From NCBI GenBank assembly GCA_028282025.1, contig JANQIT010000324.1, forward strand, positions 1 to 32,973: 32,973 bases of DNA, given 5' to 3'. This DNA comes from Hwanghaeella sp. (GTDB lineage: Bacteria; Pseudomonadota; Alphaproteobacteria; UBA8366; Aestuariispiraceae). Shown here in pieces: positions 15,850 to 23,274 of this stretch. The position numbers were made by a program, and so were the translations under genes. Every line of letters begins with the position of its first letter. Position 1 is the stretch's first letter. Under the pieces are notes generated by a model. The model had not been told where the DNA came from. It saw nothing but the letters and a program-made list of their open reading frames with translations, and did not search any database.

Positions 15850-16428
15850 ATGCCGAAAGTGATTTACGTTACCGGTGCGCCAGCAGCAGGCAAGAGCTCA
15901 ACGCTCAGCCAAATTTCTGCCCGCATACCAACCGTCAGCGTTTGGGAGTATGGTGAAAAACTCACAGAGCATGTGGCGCAAAAAAGTTCGAGCCAACTCA
16001 ACCAGACCGACCTTCGTTCGCAATCTTCACAAGTCGTGACGACGAAAGATGTTGCTGAAGTAGATGCAGCGCTTCTTGCGTTTGTCGAAAACGAACGAGC
16101 CCGAAAACACATTCTAGTCGACAGCCACCCAGTCACAAAAGAGTCCTACGGTTTTCGGGTGACGCCATTTTCACTTCACCAGTTTTCGTCCCTACGACCG
16201 GATGAAATCTGGATGCTATTTGTCTGTCCCCAAACAACAAGACAGCGGATCGAAAATGACCCAGGTGGGCGTCCAATGGTCACTGAAGAAGAGGCTCGGA
16301 CCCATACACTAATCCAGGCATCAGTTGCAGCAACGTATGGGATGTCCACCGGGTGTCCGATTTACATGTTCGACACCTCATGTCCTCAGGAAGAGTTGGT
16401 AGAGCGCCTAATTGGGCGACTCACATGA
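15850..16428 (+). CDS. P-loop nucleotide kinase, archaeal AdkA-like
   Basis: A 192-residue protein. Walker A is VTGAPAAGKSS near residues 7-17. Other features recall archaeal-type adenylate kinase (AdkA): an EYGEKL segment, a DLR followed by Q, a DSHPVTK segment in place of the usual DTH, a SLRPDEIWMLF strand, and an RQRIENDPGGRP lid-like segment. It may phosphorylate a nucleotide or another small molecule, or act as an NTP switch. ATG 15850 is preferred over more distal in-frame starts (15697) because homology begins with MPKVIYVTG and GGGAG lies 10 bases upstream. Its stop overlaps the next ATG by 4 bases. The coding sequence is more A/T-rich than the integrase before it. Confidence 0.7.
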   Translation: MPKVIYVTGAPAAGKSSTLSQISARIPTVSVWEYGEKLTEHVAQKSSSQLNQTDLRSQSSQVVTTKDVAEVDAALLAFVENERARKHILVDSHPVTKESYGFRVTPFSLHQFSSLRPDEIWMLFVCPQTTRQRIENDPGGRPMVTEEEARTHTLIQASVAATYGMSTGCPIYMFDTSCPQEELVERLIGRLT

Positions 16429-17348
16429 ATAAGGTATCGGACAAGGCAAGAAGAATGAAAAGCCCCGAAAGCCCAAAATCTGTTGGTAGACAGGAAAGTG
16501 GTGCAGCGAGAGCAGAGAGCCGCAGGGTAGATCTGCGAAAAGCCATAAACGCTGTCTCCGACGTAGTTCAAAATAGGCCTCGGCCCCTCAGAGTCTTCGA
16601 TCAGATACACATGAAGACTGGAGATATGGTCTTACAGAGTGAGATGATTGCTGACTGGGCCGACGGGAAGCGGTTGGCTTTTATTGGTGATGGAGATGCG
16701 ATCAGCGTTTGCGTAGCTTATCTCCACGCTCGAGAGGTGCTTACGTTTGGCCCGTCCCTAATCACAGTATTCGATTTCGACGAACGGACAGTTGAGGCTG
16801 TCAAGAATTTTGCTGACCGGGAAGGTATTACGAAACTGGATGCACAACTCTACAACGTTCTTGATGCTTTCCCGGAGATGGGACGCTTTGATTGTTTCTA
16901 TACCAATCCCCCTTGGGGAGCTTCAAACAACGGAGAGAGTGTAAACGTGTTCGTAGAACGCGGCATAGAGGCGACAGGCCATATGGGGGAAGGCGTTGTT
17001 GTAATTGCGGATGATGACGAACTTGATTGGCCAAAACAGGTTCTAGCAAATGTGCAAGGATTTGCAGCGGGGCATGGGTTCTATGTTTCTCGTATGCAGC
17101 GAAAGATTCACGAATATCATCTTGACGATGCACCGGAGCTGAGGTCGTGCAATTTGTATCTTGCTGCACTACCGGACAACCGCGTTCCCGCATCGAGTGT
17201 GCCAATTACGGATGCACAGCGTCTCGAGAACTTCTATGGTCTGTCGCAAAATCCGAGGGTTCGGTATGTCCTTGCTCGGCGGCGATTGGACTATGGTGTC
17301 GCGCATGAAGACGAGTACGAGCTGGAGTATTTAGAAGATGACGACTAA
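16425..17348 (+). CDS. BpsA-like (DUF43) branched-chain polyamine synthase homologue
   Basis: A 307-residue Rossmann-fold transferase. Motifs follow the order known in N4-bis(aminopropyl)spermidine synthase: FIGDGDAIS near residues 87-94 (GDDDL in the family), VFDFDERT near 115-122, and FDCFYTNPPWGASNNGES near 155-172, followed by VFVERG. BpsA transfers aminopropyl groups from decarboxylated S-adenosylmethionine to spermidine and is known mainly from thermophiles and archaea. Here the acidic GDGD replaces GDDD and the N-terminal winged-helix part seems short, so the substrate may differ. It starts inside the stop of the kinase gene and overlaps the next gene by 11 bases. The C-terminus is strongly acidic (EYELEYLEDDD). 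A DNA or small-molecule methyltransferase is the alternative because of the NPPW motif. Confidence 0.72.
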   Translation: MNKVSDKARRMKSPESPKSVGRQESGAARAESRRVDLRKAINAVSDVVQNRPRPLRVFDQIHMKTGDMVLQSEMIADWADGKRLAFIGDGDAISVCVAYLHAREVLTFGPSLITVFDFDERTVEAVKNFADREGITKLDAQLYNVLDAFPEMGRFDCFYTNPPWGASNNGESVNVFVERGIEATGHMGEGVVVIADDDELDWPKQVLANVQGFAAGHGFYVSRMQRKIHEYHLDDAPELRSCNLYLAALPDNRVPASSVPITDAQRLENFYGLSQNPRVRYVLARRRLDYGVAHEDEYELEYLEDDD

Positions 17349-17922
17349 TGAAATAATAAGACCTGGCGCTGGTGTGCTTTTCATGAAAGTGGGTACCCAT
17401 GCAAATGAGAGTCTCGCAGACATAATCGAGCGTAAGAAAGAAGAGATCGATAGTACTGGATTTGGGATGTGGGGCTATGGTGGGAACACTTGTCATCCAG
17501 GGTCGATGGTTCAGCCATTTGCTCGAAGCTTCGCGGAACGAGATCAATCCATTTATCTGTGTATGGAAGAAATCGAGTCCAAGCATTTTGCCAGTGGCGT
17601 TGCGGCCGAATACTCTGTTGACGGCGAAACTTGGGAAGAAATACCGGATACAGTTGAGGTTAGAGGTTCGCGCTATGCATTGGTTGTCGATGAGTTACAC
17701 GAGCAACACTTCATGCTGCCACTGGAGAAAACACGAGTTCCAGTAGGCCCGAGTACGGGCCGGCTCGGGAGCCGTTACATTAAAGGGCAAGTAGACAAAG
17801 CTTGTTTGGAGATCCTCGACGAACCTGAGCGGTCAAATGAAGAAGATCAACGCGAAGTCGAGATCCACCTCGTTTCTAGATTGAGAGATCCTTATGCGGT
17901 GTTTCTGAGAGGCGAAAGGTGA
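17338..17922 (+). CDS. Conserved-looking protein of unknown function
   Basis: A 194-residue soluble protein beginning MTTNEIIRPGAGVLFMKVG. Dense, probably conserved segments include ADIIERKKEEIDSTGFGMWG, YGGNTCHPGSMVQPFAR and RYALVVDELHEQHFMLPLEK. No transmembrane segment, signal peptide, nucleotide-binding motif or nuclease motif is visible. Its start overlaps the BpsA-like gene by 11 bases, so the two are translationally coupled and probably act together. I cannot name the family. It could be the effector or an accessory subunit of the kinase/BpsA-like pair, but that is only an inference from position. Confidence 0.72.
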   Translation: MTTNEIIRPGAGVLFMKVGTHANESLADIIERKKEEIDSTGFGMWGYGGNTCHPGSMVQPFARSFAERDQSIYLCMEEIESKHFASGVAAEYSVDGETWEEIPDTVEVRGSRYALVVDELHEQHFMLPLEKTRVPVGPSTGRLGSRYIKGQVDKACLEILDEPERSNEEDQREVEIHLVSRLRDPYAVFLRGER

Positions 17923-17971
17923 AGTGGCCGCTGGAATGGGACCAGTTACGCCCGCTTTCCACATGCTATAG

Positions 17972-18682
17972 ATGACGAAGGTGCTTTTGGAATCGCCGGT
18001 GTTGATAACTGACGCACTCGGCTTTTCTCAAACTATAGGATCCACAAGTATAGGTGACCTCAAAGAACTTGGGGAGAACCTCGAGCGTCAATTTCACGAG
18101 TTCGATGCAAAAGTACCTCGTAAGTTTGCCTTGGTCTCCGGCTCGAAGGTCATTGGCACGCGTGAGTTTGCAACGCTTCGCTTCAATGACATGTTTGTTC
18201 TGCATGCGACCCGGAAGATACAGGATAGCGCACTAGCTTTCCTCATTAGCGGATCACTTTTGTTTCATAAAATGCTCTTGGAAGGGCAAATTCCTAGAGG
18301 TGGCCTTGGTTTTGGTGAGATCTACCGGTCTGGGGATTTGCTCATAGGTAATGGTTTTCTTGATGCCTACCATGCAGCAGAGAAGCGCGATGACAGATCG
18401 CGCAACATATGTGCCGTGCAGTTGTCGCTAACGTTTTTGAGAACCATACCAAACACGGAACATGTCTATAGGTTGCTCTGTAGATATGACGGAAACTTTT
18501 ACATTCACCCATACACGCTGACCGATCCGGATATGGGGTTATTTTCGCCAGGACGAGTATTGAGGTTATTGCAAGCGTCTGGCGCAAATGGCGAAAAGCT
18601 TGTTGCGACCGAACGGTTCCTGGAGGGGTTGGAGGACTACGACTCGGCCAAACTGGATAGATCGGATGATAGACCAGGGTAG
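17972..18682 (+). CDS. Class III nucleotide-cyclase-like protein
   Basis: A 236-residue protein with the order of elements expected for a class III nucleotidyl-cyclase fold. LITDALGFSQ (Asp14) and RFNDMFVLHA (Asp73) fit the two metal-binding aspartates. PRGGLGFGEIY (Arg109-Tyr118) and IGNGFLDAYHAAEK (125-138) fit the R-G-G-I-x-x-G-E and G-x-A-F-x-x-A-Y-x-x-E patterns seen in single-domain cyclases, including Pycsar-type ones. The last 80 residues carry no recognisable domain. The gene is 49 bases downstream of the preceding one on the same strand, with a weak ribosome-binding site. No cyclic-nucleotide-binding effector is adjacent, so it may be a diverged or non-catalytic member. Confidence 0.55.
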   Translation: MTKVLLESPVLITDALGFSQTIGSTSIGDLKELGENLERQFHEFDAKVPRKFALVSGSKVIGTREFATLRFNDMFVLHATRKIQDSALAFLISGSLLFHKMLLEGQIPRGGLGFGEIYRSGDLLIGNGFLDAYHAAEKRDDRSRNICAVQLSLTFLRTIPNTEHVYRLLCRYDGNFYIHPYTLTDPDMGLFSPGRVLRLLQASGANGEKLVATERFLEGLEDYDSAKLDRSDDRPG

Positions 18683-18742
18683 GGAGTAGGTTGCGCGCCT
18701 TCGACGCAGCCACTTAGTCATCGTAAGTAAAGATCCAGTCTT

Positions 18743-19408
18743 TTAGCGGTGAAGAATGGAGAAGTCTTCACCGGGTACCAGCACCTTAGGTGCTTCTTTC
18801 CGCAAGCTCTCAATGTAGCTAGTGAGGGCGTTCAGAATGAGTGGAGGCTCTGTTTCGTCGCTAGTGCAGCTGAAGCATATACTGATTGCACGATCAACGT
18901 TCGGCTCGGCACACACCCTGTCTCGTGTGGAAGGAATCCAGTAATTTAGTACTAGGTGGGCGATAAGCTGTTCGAAGCAGCCAATGCATTCTGTTACTTT
19001 ACCATCACCAACAACGGAAATTGCACGGATTGCGCGTTTGTCTCCGGTAACCATGAGTTTTCCAGAACGATTGATGAGTATTGCTAGTAGCTGGCTTTCA
19101 CCTCCATCAAGCTCGAGATTGATGCGGCGTGCTTCCGCCTCGAAGTCTGCAGCGATCGCTAGTTCGCTTTCATCTGGTTCCAAGAAGGAGATTTGCTTCA
19201 GGATCGCTCCAAGCGCCGCCTTTGCTGTTTCGGCGCTTTGTATCCTCGAGCTTCGGTCGATCTTGTTGGTCACGACGTAACGTCCGACACCCAGCATAGA
19301 TGGAGACGCACCTGACGGAGAGAGTGCCTCAAGCATCTCTTGCTCTAGAGAGAAGCAAGCAGTCTTTAGAACGACATCGTTATCTAACAGAACTAGGTCA
19401 GCCATCAT
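18743..19408 (-). CDS. PIN-like nuclease, probable toxin
   Basis: A 221-residue protein with the spaced acidic residues of a PIN domain: LLLDNDVVLK-like N-terminus (Asp9, Asp11), ELDGGESQLLAI (Glu104) and VTGDKRAI (Asp123). PIN domains are Mg-dependent ribonucleases, often toxins. About 80 residues follow the core, longer than VapC-type toxins. The first ATG overlaps the end of the ImmA/IrrE-like gene by 11 bases, so the two form a translationally coupled pair. It converges on the plus-strand cyclase-like gene, with a 60-bp gap and no clear terminator. The RNA target is unknown. Confidence 0.65.
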   Translation of the reverse strand: MMADLVLLDNDVVLKTACFSLEQEMLEALSPSGASPSMLGVGRYVVTNKIDRSSRIQSAETAKAALGAILKQISFLEPDESELAIAADFEAEARRINLELDGGESQLLAILINRSGKLMVTGDKRAIRAISVVGDGKVTECIGCFEQLIAHLVLNYWIPSTRDRVCAEPNVDRAISICFSCTSDETEPPLILNALTSYIESLRKEAPKVLVPGEDFSILHR

Positions 19409-20390
19409 TCCCGGTCATAACCTCCTCCAGGTAGTAGGCTGAACCGTCACCTAGCGCTTCCCAGTTTATTTCCCCGTGTGCGATACCGTTCACTTCCTTC
19501 CAAGTCGGTTTCTGTTCTGAATATATAAACCTCATGGCTGCCATAGCGGCCGGCCACGCATTGCGCTGATACGCCAAGCACAATGCGAGTGTGCCGGGCT
19601 CTATCGCGTATTCCTTAGCGGCTGTGAGGGCCGACCTAGCCAACGTAGGAGCGTTGAAGCGATCAACATTGGTTTCAATTAGGGGCTGTGATGACCCAGT
19701 TAAGAGGGTGAGCGCAAACCGATCTGCTTCGTTCTCTTGTTCGTCATCGCCCTTGGCACGGGCTGGGTCTTCCAGATCCACAAGGGCTGGTGCGTCTGCT
19801 AGGTGTCTGAGCACTATGTGGCCCAATTCATGCGCCAACGTGAATGCAACCGGTGCCGGGTACAGTGCATTCCGGCCCAGTAGGATCGCGTAGCGATCTC
19901 CAATTCGCACGGCCATAGCATGCATAGACTTCGCTTCTAACGGGAATACGCGGAGGTAGATGACAGGAATTCCAATAGCCCAGCATGTCGCTATCAAAGT
20001 GCGTAGGTCGACAAATTCGTTTTTTGCTAGGATTGCTCCTCGCAGTTGCTCTGCAGTATCAATTGTTGTGTGTGGGGTATGTAGGGTACGGAGTAAGACT
20101 CCCCCAATAGACATCCCAAATGAAGTTAGAGCTCCTTTTTGGAGTTCGTCTTTCGCTGAGAGGTTCTTAAACAGCGCTTCGTCATTCCAGACAAACTCGA
20201 CCCTTTCACCTAGTAGTGGTTTCGGCTCCAAGCCGAGGCGTCGGGCAATTGCAAAACGCAGCTCTGCCCGGCCGGAGGGCGATTGGGCGGCTTCGTCCGT
20301 CCACCACTTTGGCCAAGCAGCTTCAATTGCACTTCGACTAATTCCTGCTTCCAGCAGCAGTTCAACCAGCGAACTCTCATCCTTGCCCAA
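19398..20390 (-). CDS. ImmA/IrrE-family metallopeptidase
   Basis: A 330-residue protein with a zinc-protease motif HELGH at residues 187-191 (FTLAHELGHIVLRHL) and a likely third ligand, Glu221, in NEADRFALTLL. ImmA/IrrE peptidases cleave repressors or antitoxins and thus switch on mobile elements, stress genes or toxins. The N-terminal region does not show an obvious XRE helix-turn-helix, unlike many ImmA fusions. The TTG at 20390 is taken as start, with GGGGGG 4 bases upstream. It is coupled to the PIN-like gene by an 11-base overlap, so it may act as antitoxin or as the sensor that releases the nuclease. Confidence 0.85.
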   Translation of the reverse strand: MGKDESSLVELLLEAGISRSAIEAAWPKWWTDEAAQSPSGRAELRFAIARRLGLEPKPLLGERVEFVWNDEALFKNLSAKDELQKGALTSFGMSIGGVLLRTLHTPHTTIDTAEQLRGAILAKNEFVDLRTLIATCWAIGIPVIYLRVFPLEAKSMHAMAVRIGDRYAILLGRNALYPAPVAFTLAHELGHIVLRHLADAPALVDLEDPARAKGDDEQENEADRFALTLLTGSSQPLIETNVDRFNAPTLARSALTAAKEYAIEPGTLALCLAYQRNAWPAAMAAMRFIYSEQKPTWKEVNGIAHGEINWEALGDGSAYYLEEVMTGNDG

Positions 20391-20444
20391 AATTCCCCCC
20401 TAGAAGCTCATAAAGCTTGCCGCATTTGGGCGCGAATGATGGTA

Positions 20445-21194
20445 CTACAGCAGCGCGCCTTGAGCTTGTGCTCCCCTTAGCATGCTTGGGCCGCTGCGAA
20501 TATACTCTACAGCCTCGTGCCATTCGTTTGGGTTGCAGCCTTCAATTGAATTAAGGAGAGATACTTTATCACTCTGCAGCTCCAAGGGGTCCAACAATCG
20601 AACCCAATAACTATCTGTGAGAAAGGCAGAGAGATTTACTTCATAGTCCGCATTTTCGGTATCGCTCGCGACCTTCTCAAGTAGTGCAGTTACTTGTGAT
20701 GGGCCCACCGGGGCACGATTTCCGCCAGCATTTCGGTACGCTGACGGGTCAAATGGGACTTCGTGCTGAACTGAAAGACGATGATCGGATCGGCAAATGA
20801 GCGCATTGTGTCTACTTTTAGGCCCTTTTGCGCTGTCTCCACGGCTGGTTACTAGTGCACTTCGTGGGAGAGGCTTAACGACACCATACATGTCAATGTA
20901 TGAGCGCCAAACTACGGTTCGCGTCGGCTCCACATCGACCATTTTTGGCTTCGACTTCATGACAGAAAAGACGGCGCTTACAGGCGTCTTCGAACGGGCT
21001 AAGGCGCTTGTGATAGTTGCAGGTGGGTTGCCAACACCCCAAAAGAATACTCCGCCGCTTGCTACTCGTTCCGTCTCTTTTCGTGAGACAATGCTGCTGA
21101 GCGATTGTCCCGCCTCGGCCTGCATACGGGACCAGCATACGAACTCCCCTATCTCTTTGTGTTTGCGAAGTTCACCCACTGCATTAACCGACAT
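20445..21194 (-). CDS. Protein of unknown function, 249 residues
   Basis: Not recognised with confidence. Likely conserved patches are EFVCWSRMQAEAGQSL near the N-terminus, GGVFFWGVGNPPATI, FSVMKSKPKMVDVEPTRTVVW, and LVTSRGDSAKGPKSRHNALIC in the middle. The last 90 residues look less conserved. No transmembrane segments and no obvious P-loop or nuclease motif. The ATG at 21194 follows a GGGAGAGGG stretch. It is the first gene of a minus-strand group with the ImmA/IrrE and PIN-like genes (54-base gap), so a common operon is plausible. Base composition is like the cargo, not the element backbone. Confidence 0.68.
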   Translation of the reverse strand: MSVNAVGELRKHKEIGEFVCWSRMQAEAGQSLSSIVSRKETERVASGGVFFWGVGNPPATITSALARSKTPVSAVFSVMKSKPKMVDVEPTRTVVWRSYIDMYGVVKPLPRSALVTSRGDSAKGPKSRHNALICRSDHRLSVQHEVPFDPSAYRNAGGNRAPVGPSQVTALLEKVASDTENADYEVNLSAFLTDSYWVRLLDPLELQSDKVSLLNSIEGCNPNEWHEAVEYIRSGPSMLRGAQAQGALL

Positions 21195-21295
21195 AGAATA
21201 CTGACCCTCTCCCTTAGCTTGAATGTCGCACGTGAGCTTTCCCGGCTCAACCGAATCGTTGGTTGATGAGGGGCAATTGGACGCCTTAGCCCTGC

Positions 21296-22441
21296 CTATT
21301 CAAGGAACACTAAACGGTCGCGGGTCCGCCGAATTGCTTGTTGGAGATCGTAGCTGTTGCCCTTGAGCCGTTTGGTTACTTCGCGTGCGACGAGCTCTGG
21401 CATTTTGGCCTCAATTTCTTCGTCACTAAGGCCCTTTGAAACGGCCAGACCCACCGCATTGCCGGTGCAAAGGGCGAGGTAGGTGTCGTGGGCGTCTCCT
21501 CGTGCAATCTCTTTTACCTGGTTTGGGGTCAGCCCTGACCGGAGTTCGCTCAGTTCTTGGGCTGCGATGCTCTGTGCCGCGTGCCAGATCGGGTGCAGTT
21601 CTTGTCGCGAAACGTTGCTGTCGCCCTGATGGTCCGCGAGGTATCGCACTTCTTGCAGGGCGTTCGCGATGACATCGCCTATGCCTGCCCCTAGATCGTC
21701 AATTGTCCGGATTTGATACTTGTCCTTCAGCTCCTTCTTTCCGGCGCGAACCTCGATCCGCCAGACCTCCAGATCAGGATCTTTACGGTCCTTGCCCCAG
21801 GCGGCGAACCAGAAGTGTTTGCGCCTCTCGATGGCTTCGCGCCTTTTGTTGTAGAGAATGATTTGGCGGCCTGGCTGCTTGCCGATTGTAACGCTCTCCG
21901 CGCGCCGTCCCCGGAAAACGGTTGCGGGCTGACTGCGGTCGTCTGTAGCGGCCTGGTCGCCCCAATAGGGCATGACCTTGCAATGCGAGTGCGCGACTAC
22001 TTGTTCCGGGTGCAGTTCAAAGCTGTGGGTCTGAAAATCCATCGCGAAGTCCACCCGGTTAATCGCGTGATTTACGATCCGGCCACCCATACCGATGAAT
22101 TCGGTATGCAGATTTGCGACGCAGGTTTGCCATCCATGAGCGAGTAAGGCGGTTGCGTGGGGTGAGGCGAACAAGTTCCACTGGCTTGCGTCCGCATTCT
22201 TTTTGACCATCCATTTCGCGCCTAAGGGGCCGGTATCAAGAAGATAGCGGTATCCGCCCTTCATGCCGTGACCAGCAATGTGGGCCTGAACCTTTTCTGG
22301 CCCGATTTCGACCAACACTTTGTCTTGCCGTGTTTCCGCTTCTTCGCGGGCTGCGTCCAGTTTCTCCATCACATCGACAGGCAGGGCACCCGTGAACGCG
22401 ATGTCCAATGTATCGAACCCGGCATAAAGCAAATTCGCCAT
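21296..22441 (-). CDS. Rep_trans-like replication initiation protein
   Basis: A 381-residue protein with features of the Rep_trans/replication-initiation-factor family (rolling-circle type): INRVDFAMDF near the first third, RGRRAESVTIGKQPGRQIILYNKRREA in the middle, and EVWRIEVRAGKKELKDKY. The tyrosine in IILYNKRREA is near where such proteins carry catalytic or substrate-contacting residues, but I cannot assign the nucleophile. It would nick and start replication of the excised circle. ATG 22441 has no strong alternative. Upstream are a palindrome-rich segment (22640-22790) and an AlpA-like gene. The order matches replication modules of phage satellites and integrative plasmids. Confidence 0.75.
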   Translation of the reverse strand: MANLLYAGFDTLDIAFTGALPVDVMEKLDAAREEAETRQDKVLVEIGPEKVQAHIAGHGMKGGYRYLLDTGPLGAKWMVKKNADASQWNLFASPHATALLAHGWQTCVANLHTEFIGMGGRIVNHAINRVDFAMDFQTHSFELHPEQVVAHSHCKVMPYWGDQAATDDRSQPATVFRGRRAESVTIGKQPGRQIILYNKRREAIERRKHFWFAAWGKDRKDPDLEVWRIEVRAGKKELKDKYQIRTIDDLGAGIGDVIANALQEVRYLADHQGDSNVSRQELHPIWHAAQSIAAQELSELRSGLTPNQVKEIARGDAHDTYLALCTGNAVGLAVSKGLSDEEIEAKMPELVAREVTKRLKGNSYDLQQAIRRTRDRLVFLE

Positions 22442-22941
22442 TTCATACGCTCCACTACGCTCGTGTAATTCTAGAGGGGGGTGTTACAAGGACCCCCTCT
22501 TGGTCTTGCCGTGCTGAATTCCTAACCCCAAATCCGATTACCAAGCCGCGCTGACGCGCAGTACGGCGCTCCGCGCCGGGGCCGCTTTGTGTTTTAGGGG
22601 CGGGGAGGGGGAAGGGGATTTGTTGGGAAGGGGGGTGGGATTGCGCGTACCGTTACGCAAACCCTTGGGGTTTGAGAAAGCCTTAGGGTTTTGGACCCCG
22701 TTACGATACGGGTTTGGGAACTTCTTAGGCCCTACGTTACGTAACGTAACGTTAGGGCCGGATGCCGTAACGGCACCCGGCCCGTAAGGTGAATACCGGA
22801 GGTACGGGGCGGGACGATACCCGAAGCCCAAACCAGCCTTAGCCGTTTCCGATATCCGCCCCCAAAATCCCCGACGGCGCGGCCAGCCCCGCCAGGGCAA
22901 AACCCTTACGTACGCATCGGGGGTGATGCACACCTGGAATG
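22442..22941. other. Palindrome-rich segment between AlpA-like and Rep genes
   Basis: About 500 bases dominated by inverted repeats at 22641-22660, 22659-22673, 22697-22712, 22728-22759 and 22758-22780. A minus-strand frame through the area (22538-22990) is listed separately as doubtful. Position before the initiator gene suggests an origin of replication or a structured control region; this is inference. Confidence 0.5.
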
Positions 22942-22990
22942 TCACGTGGCTGCCTTGGACGTATGGGCGCAGCGCAGCCGCTCGCACCAT
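22538..22990 (-). CDS. Doubtful 150-residue frame across the palindromes
   Basis: The frame starts inside the AlpA-like gene (49-base overlap, ATG followed by GTG). Its first 45 residues (for example SHVTFQVCITPDAYVRVLPW) look protein-like. The C-terminal half is a low-complexity Pro/Asn/Lys/Ser run produced by the hairpin-rich DNA. It may be a short real protein with a worn tail, or simply an open frame in GC-rich DNA. Confidence 0.25.
   Translation of the reverse strand: MVRAAALRPYVQGSHVTFQVCITPDAYVRVLPWRGWPRRRGFWGRISETAKAGLGFGYRPAPYLRYSPYGPGAVTASGPNVTLRNVGPKKFPNPYRNGVQNPKAFSNPKGLRNGTRNPTPLPNKSPSPSPPLKHKAAPARSAVLRVSAAW
22641..22780. repeat. Cluster of five hairpins, candidate replication origin
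   Basis: Arms seen: TTGCG/CGCAA (22641-22660), AAACCC/GGGTTT with a 3-base loop (22659-22673), and CCCGT/ACGGG (22697-22712). A 14-bp hairpin at 22728-22759, based on GGCCCTA/TAGGGCC and CGTTACG/CGTAACG, has a TAA loop and one bulge. CCGG-TGCCGT/ACGGCA-CCGG spans 22758-22780. The TTACG/CGTAA core recurs in several of them. Confidence 0.6.
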
Positions 22991-23187
22991 TCAATCAGAT
23001 CCCGACGGCGATATCGTACGGACCGCTTCGACACTTTAATGAAATGAGGCCCGCCCCCTTTCACGCGCCACCCCTGTAAGGCGCGTATCGTATAGCTGAG
23101 AAATCCGGCTGCTTCGGTTTCGTCTATCAGGCGGTCCAGGTAGTCAGGATCGCGCGCCAGGTTTTCCGAAAGGTGCTGAAACTGCAT
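22942..23187 (-). CDS. AlpA-like helix-turn-helix regulator
   Basis: An 81-residue protein whose C-terminal two thirds form a MerR/AlpA-like helix-turn-helix with the wing: AGFLSYTIRALQGWRVKGGGPHFIKVSKRSVRYRRRDLIEWCERLR. Small proteins of this kind act as excisionases or as activators of integrase and replication genes in phage satellites, integrative elements and prophages. It lies between an unknown element gene and the palindrome-rich segment before rep, on the same strand. It would be expected to bind the attachment arms or promoters within the element; the target is not visible. Confidence 0.8.
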   Translation of the reverse strand: MQFQHLSENLARDPDYLDRLIDETEAAGFLSYTIRALQGWRVKGGGPHFIKVSKRSVRYRRRDLIEWCERLRCAHTSKAAT

Positions 23188-23274
23188 TCGCTCACTCCGT
23201 GTGCGTTGCTGGCGGGTGAGCGATATGTGCGGCAGTTCTACGCCAAGAAAAATGCCAATAAATTGGCGCGCAAT

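Noticed and set aside
14182-18682. A Pycsar system made of the small membrane protein and the cyclase-like protein
   Set aside because: The membrane protein lacks a cyclic-nucleotide-binding domain, lies with the integrase, and is separated from the cyclase-like gene by four genes.
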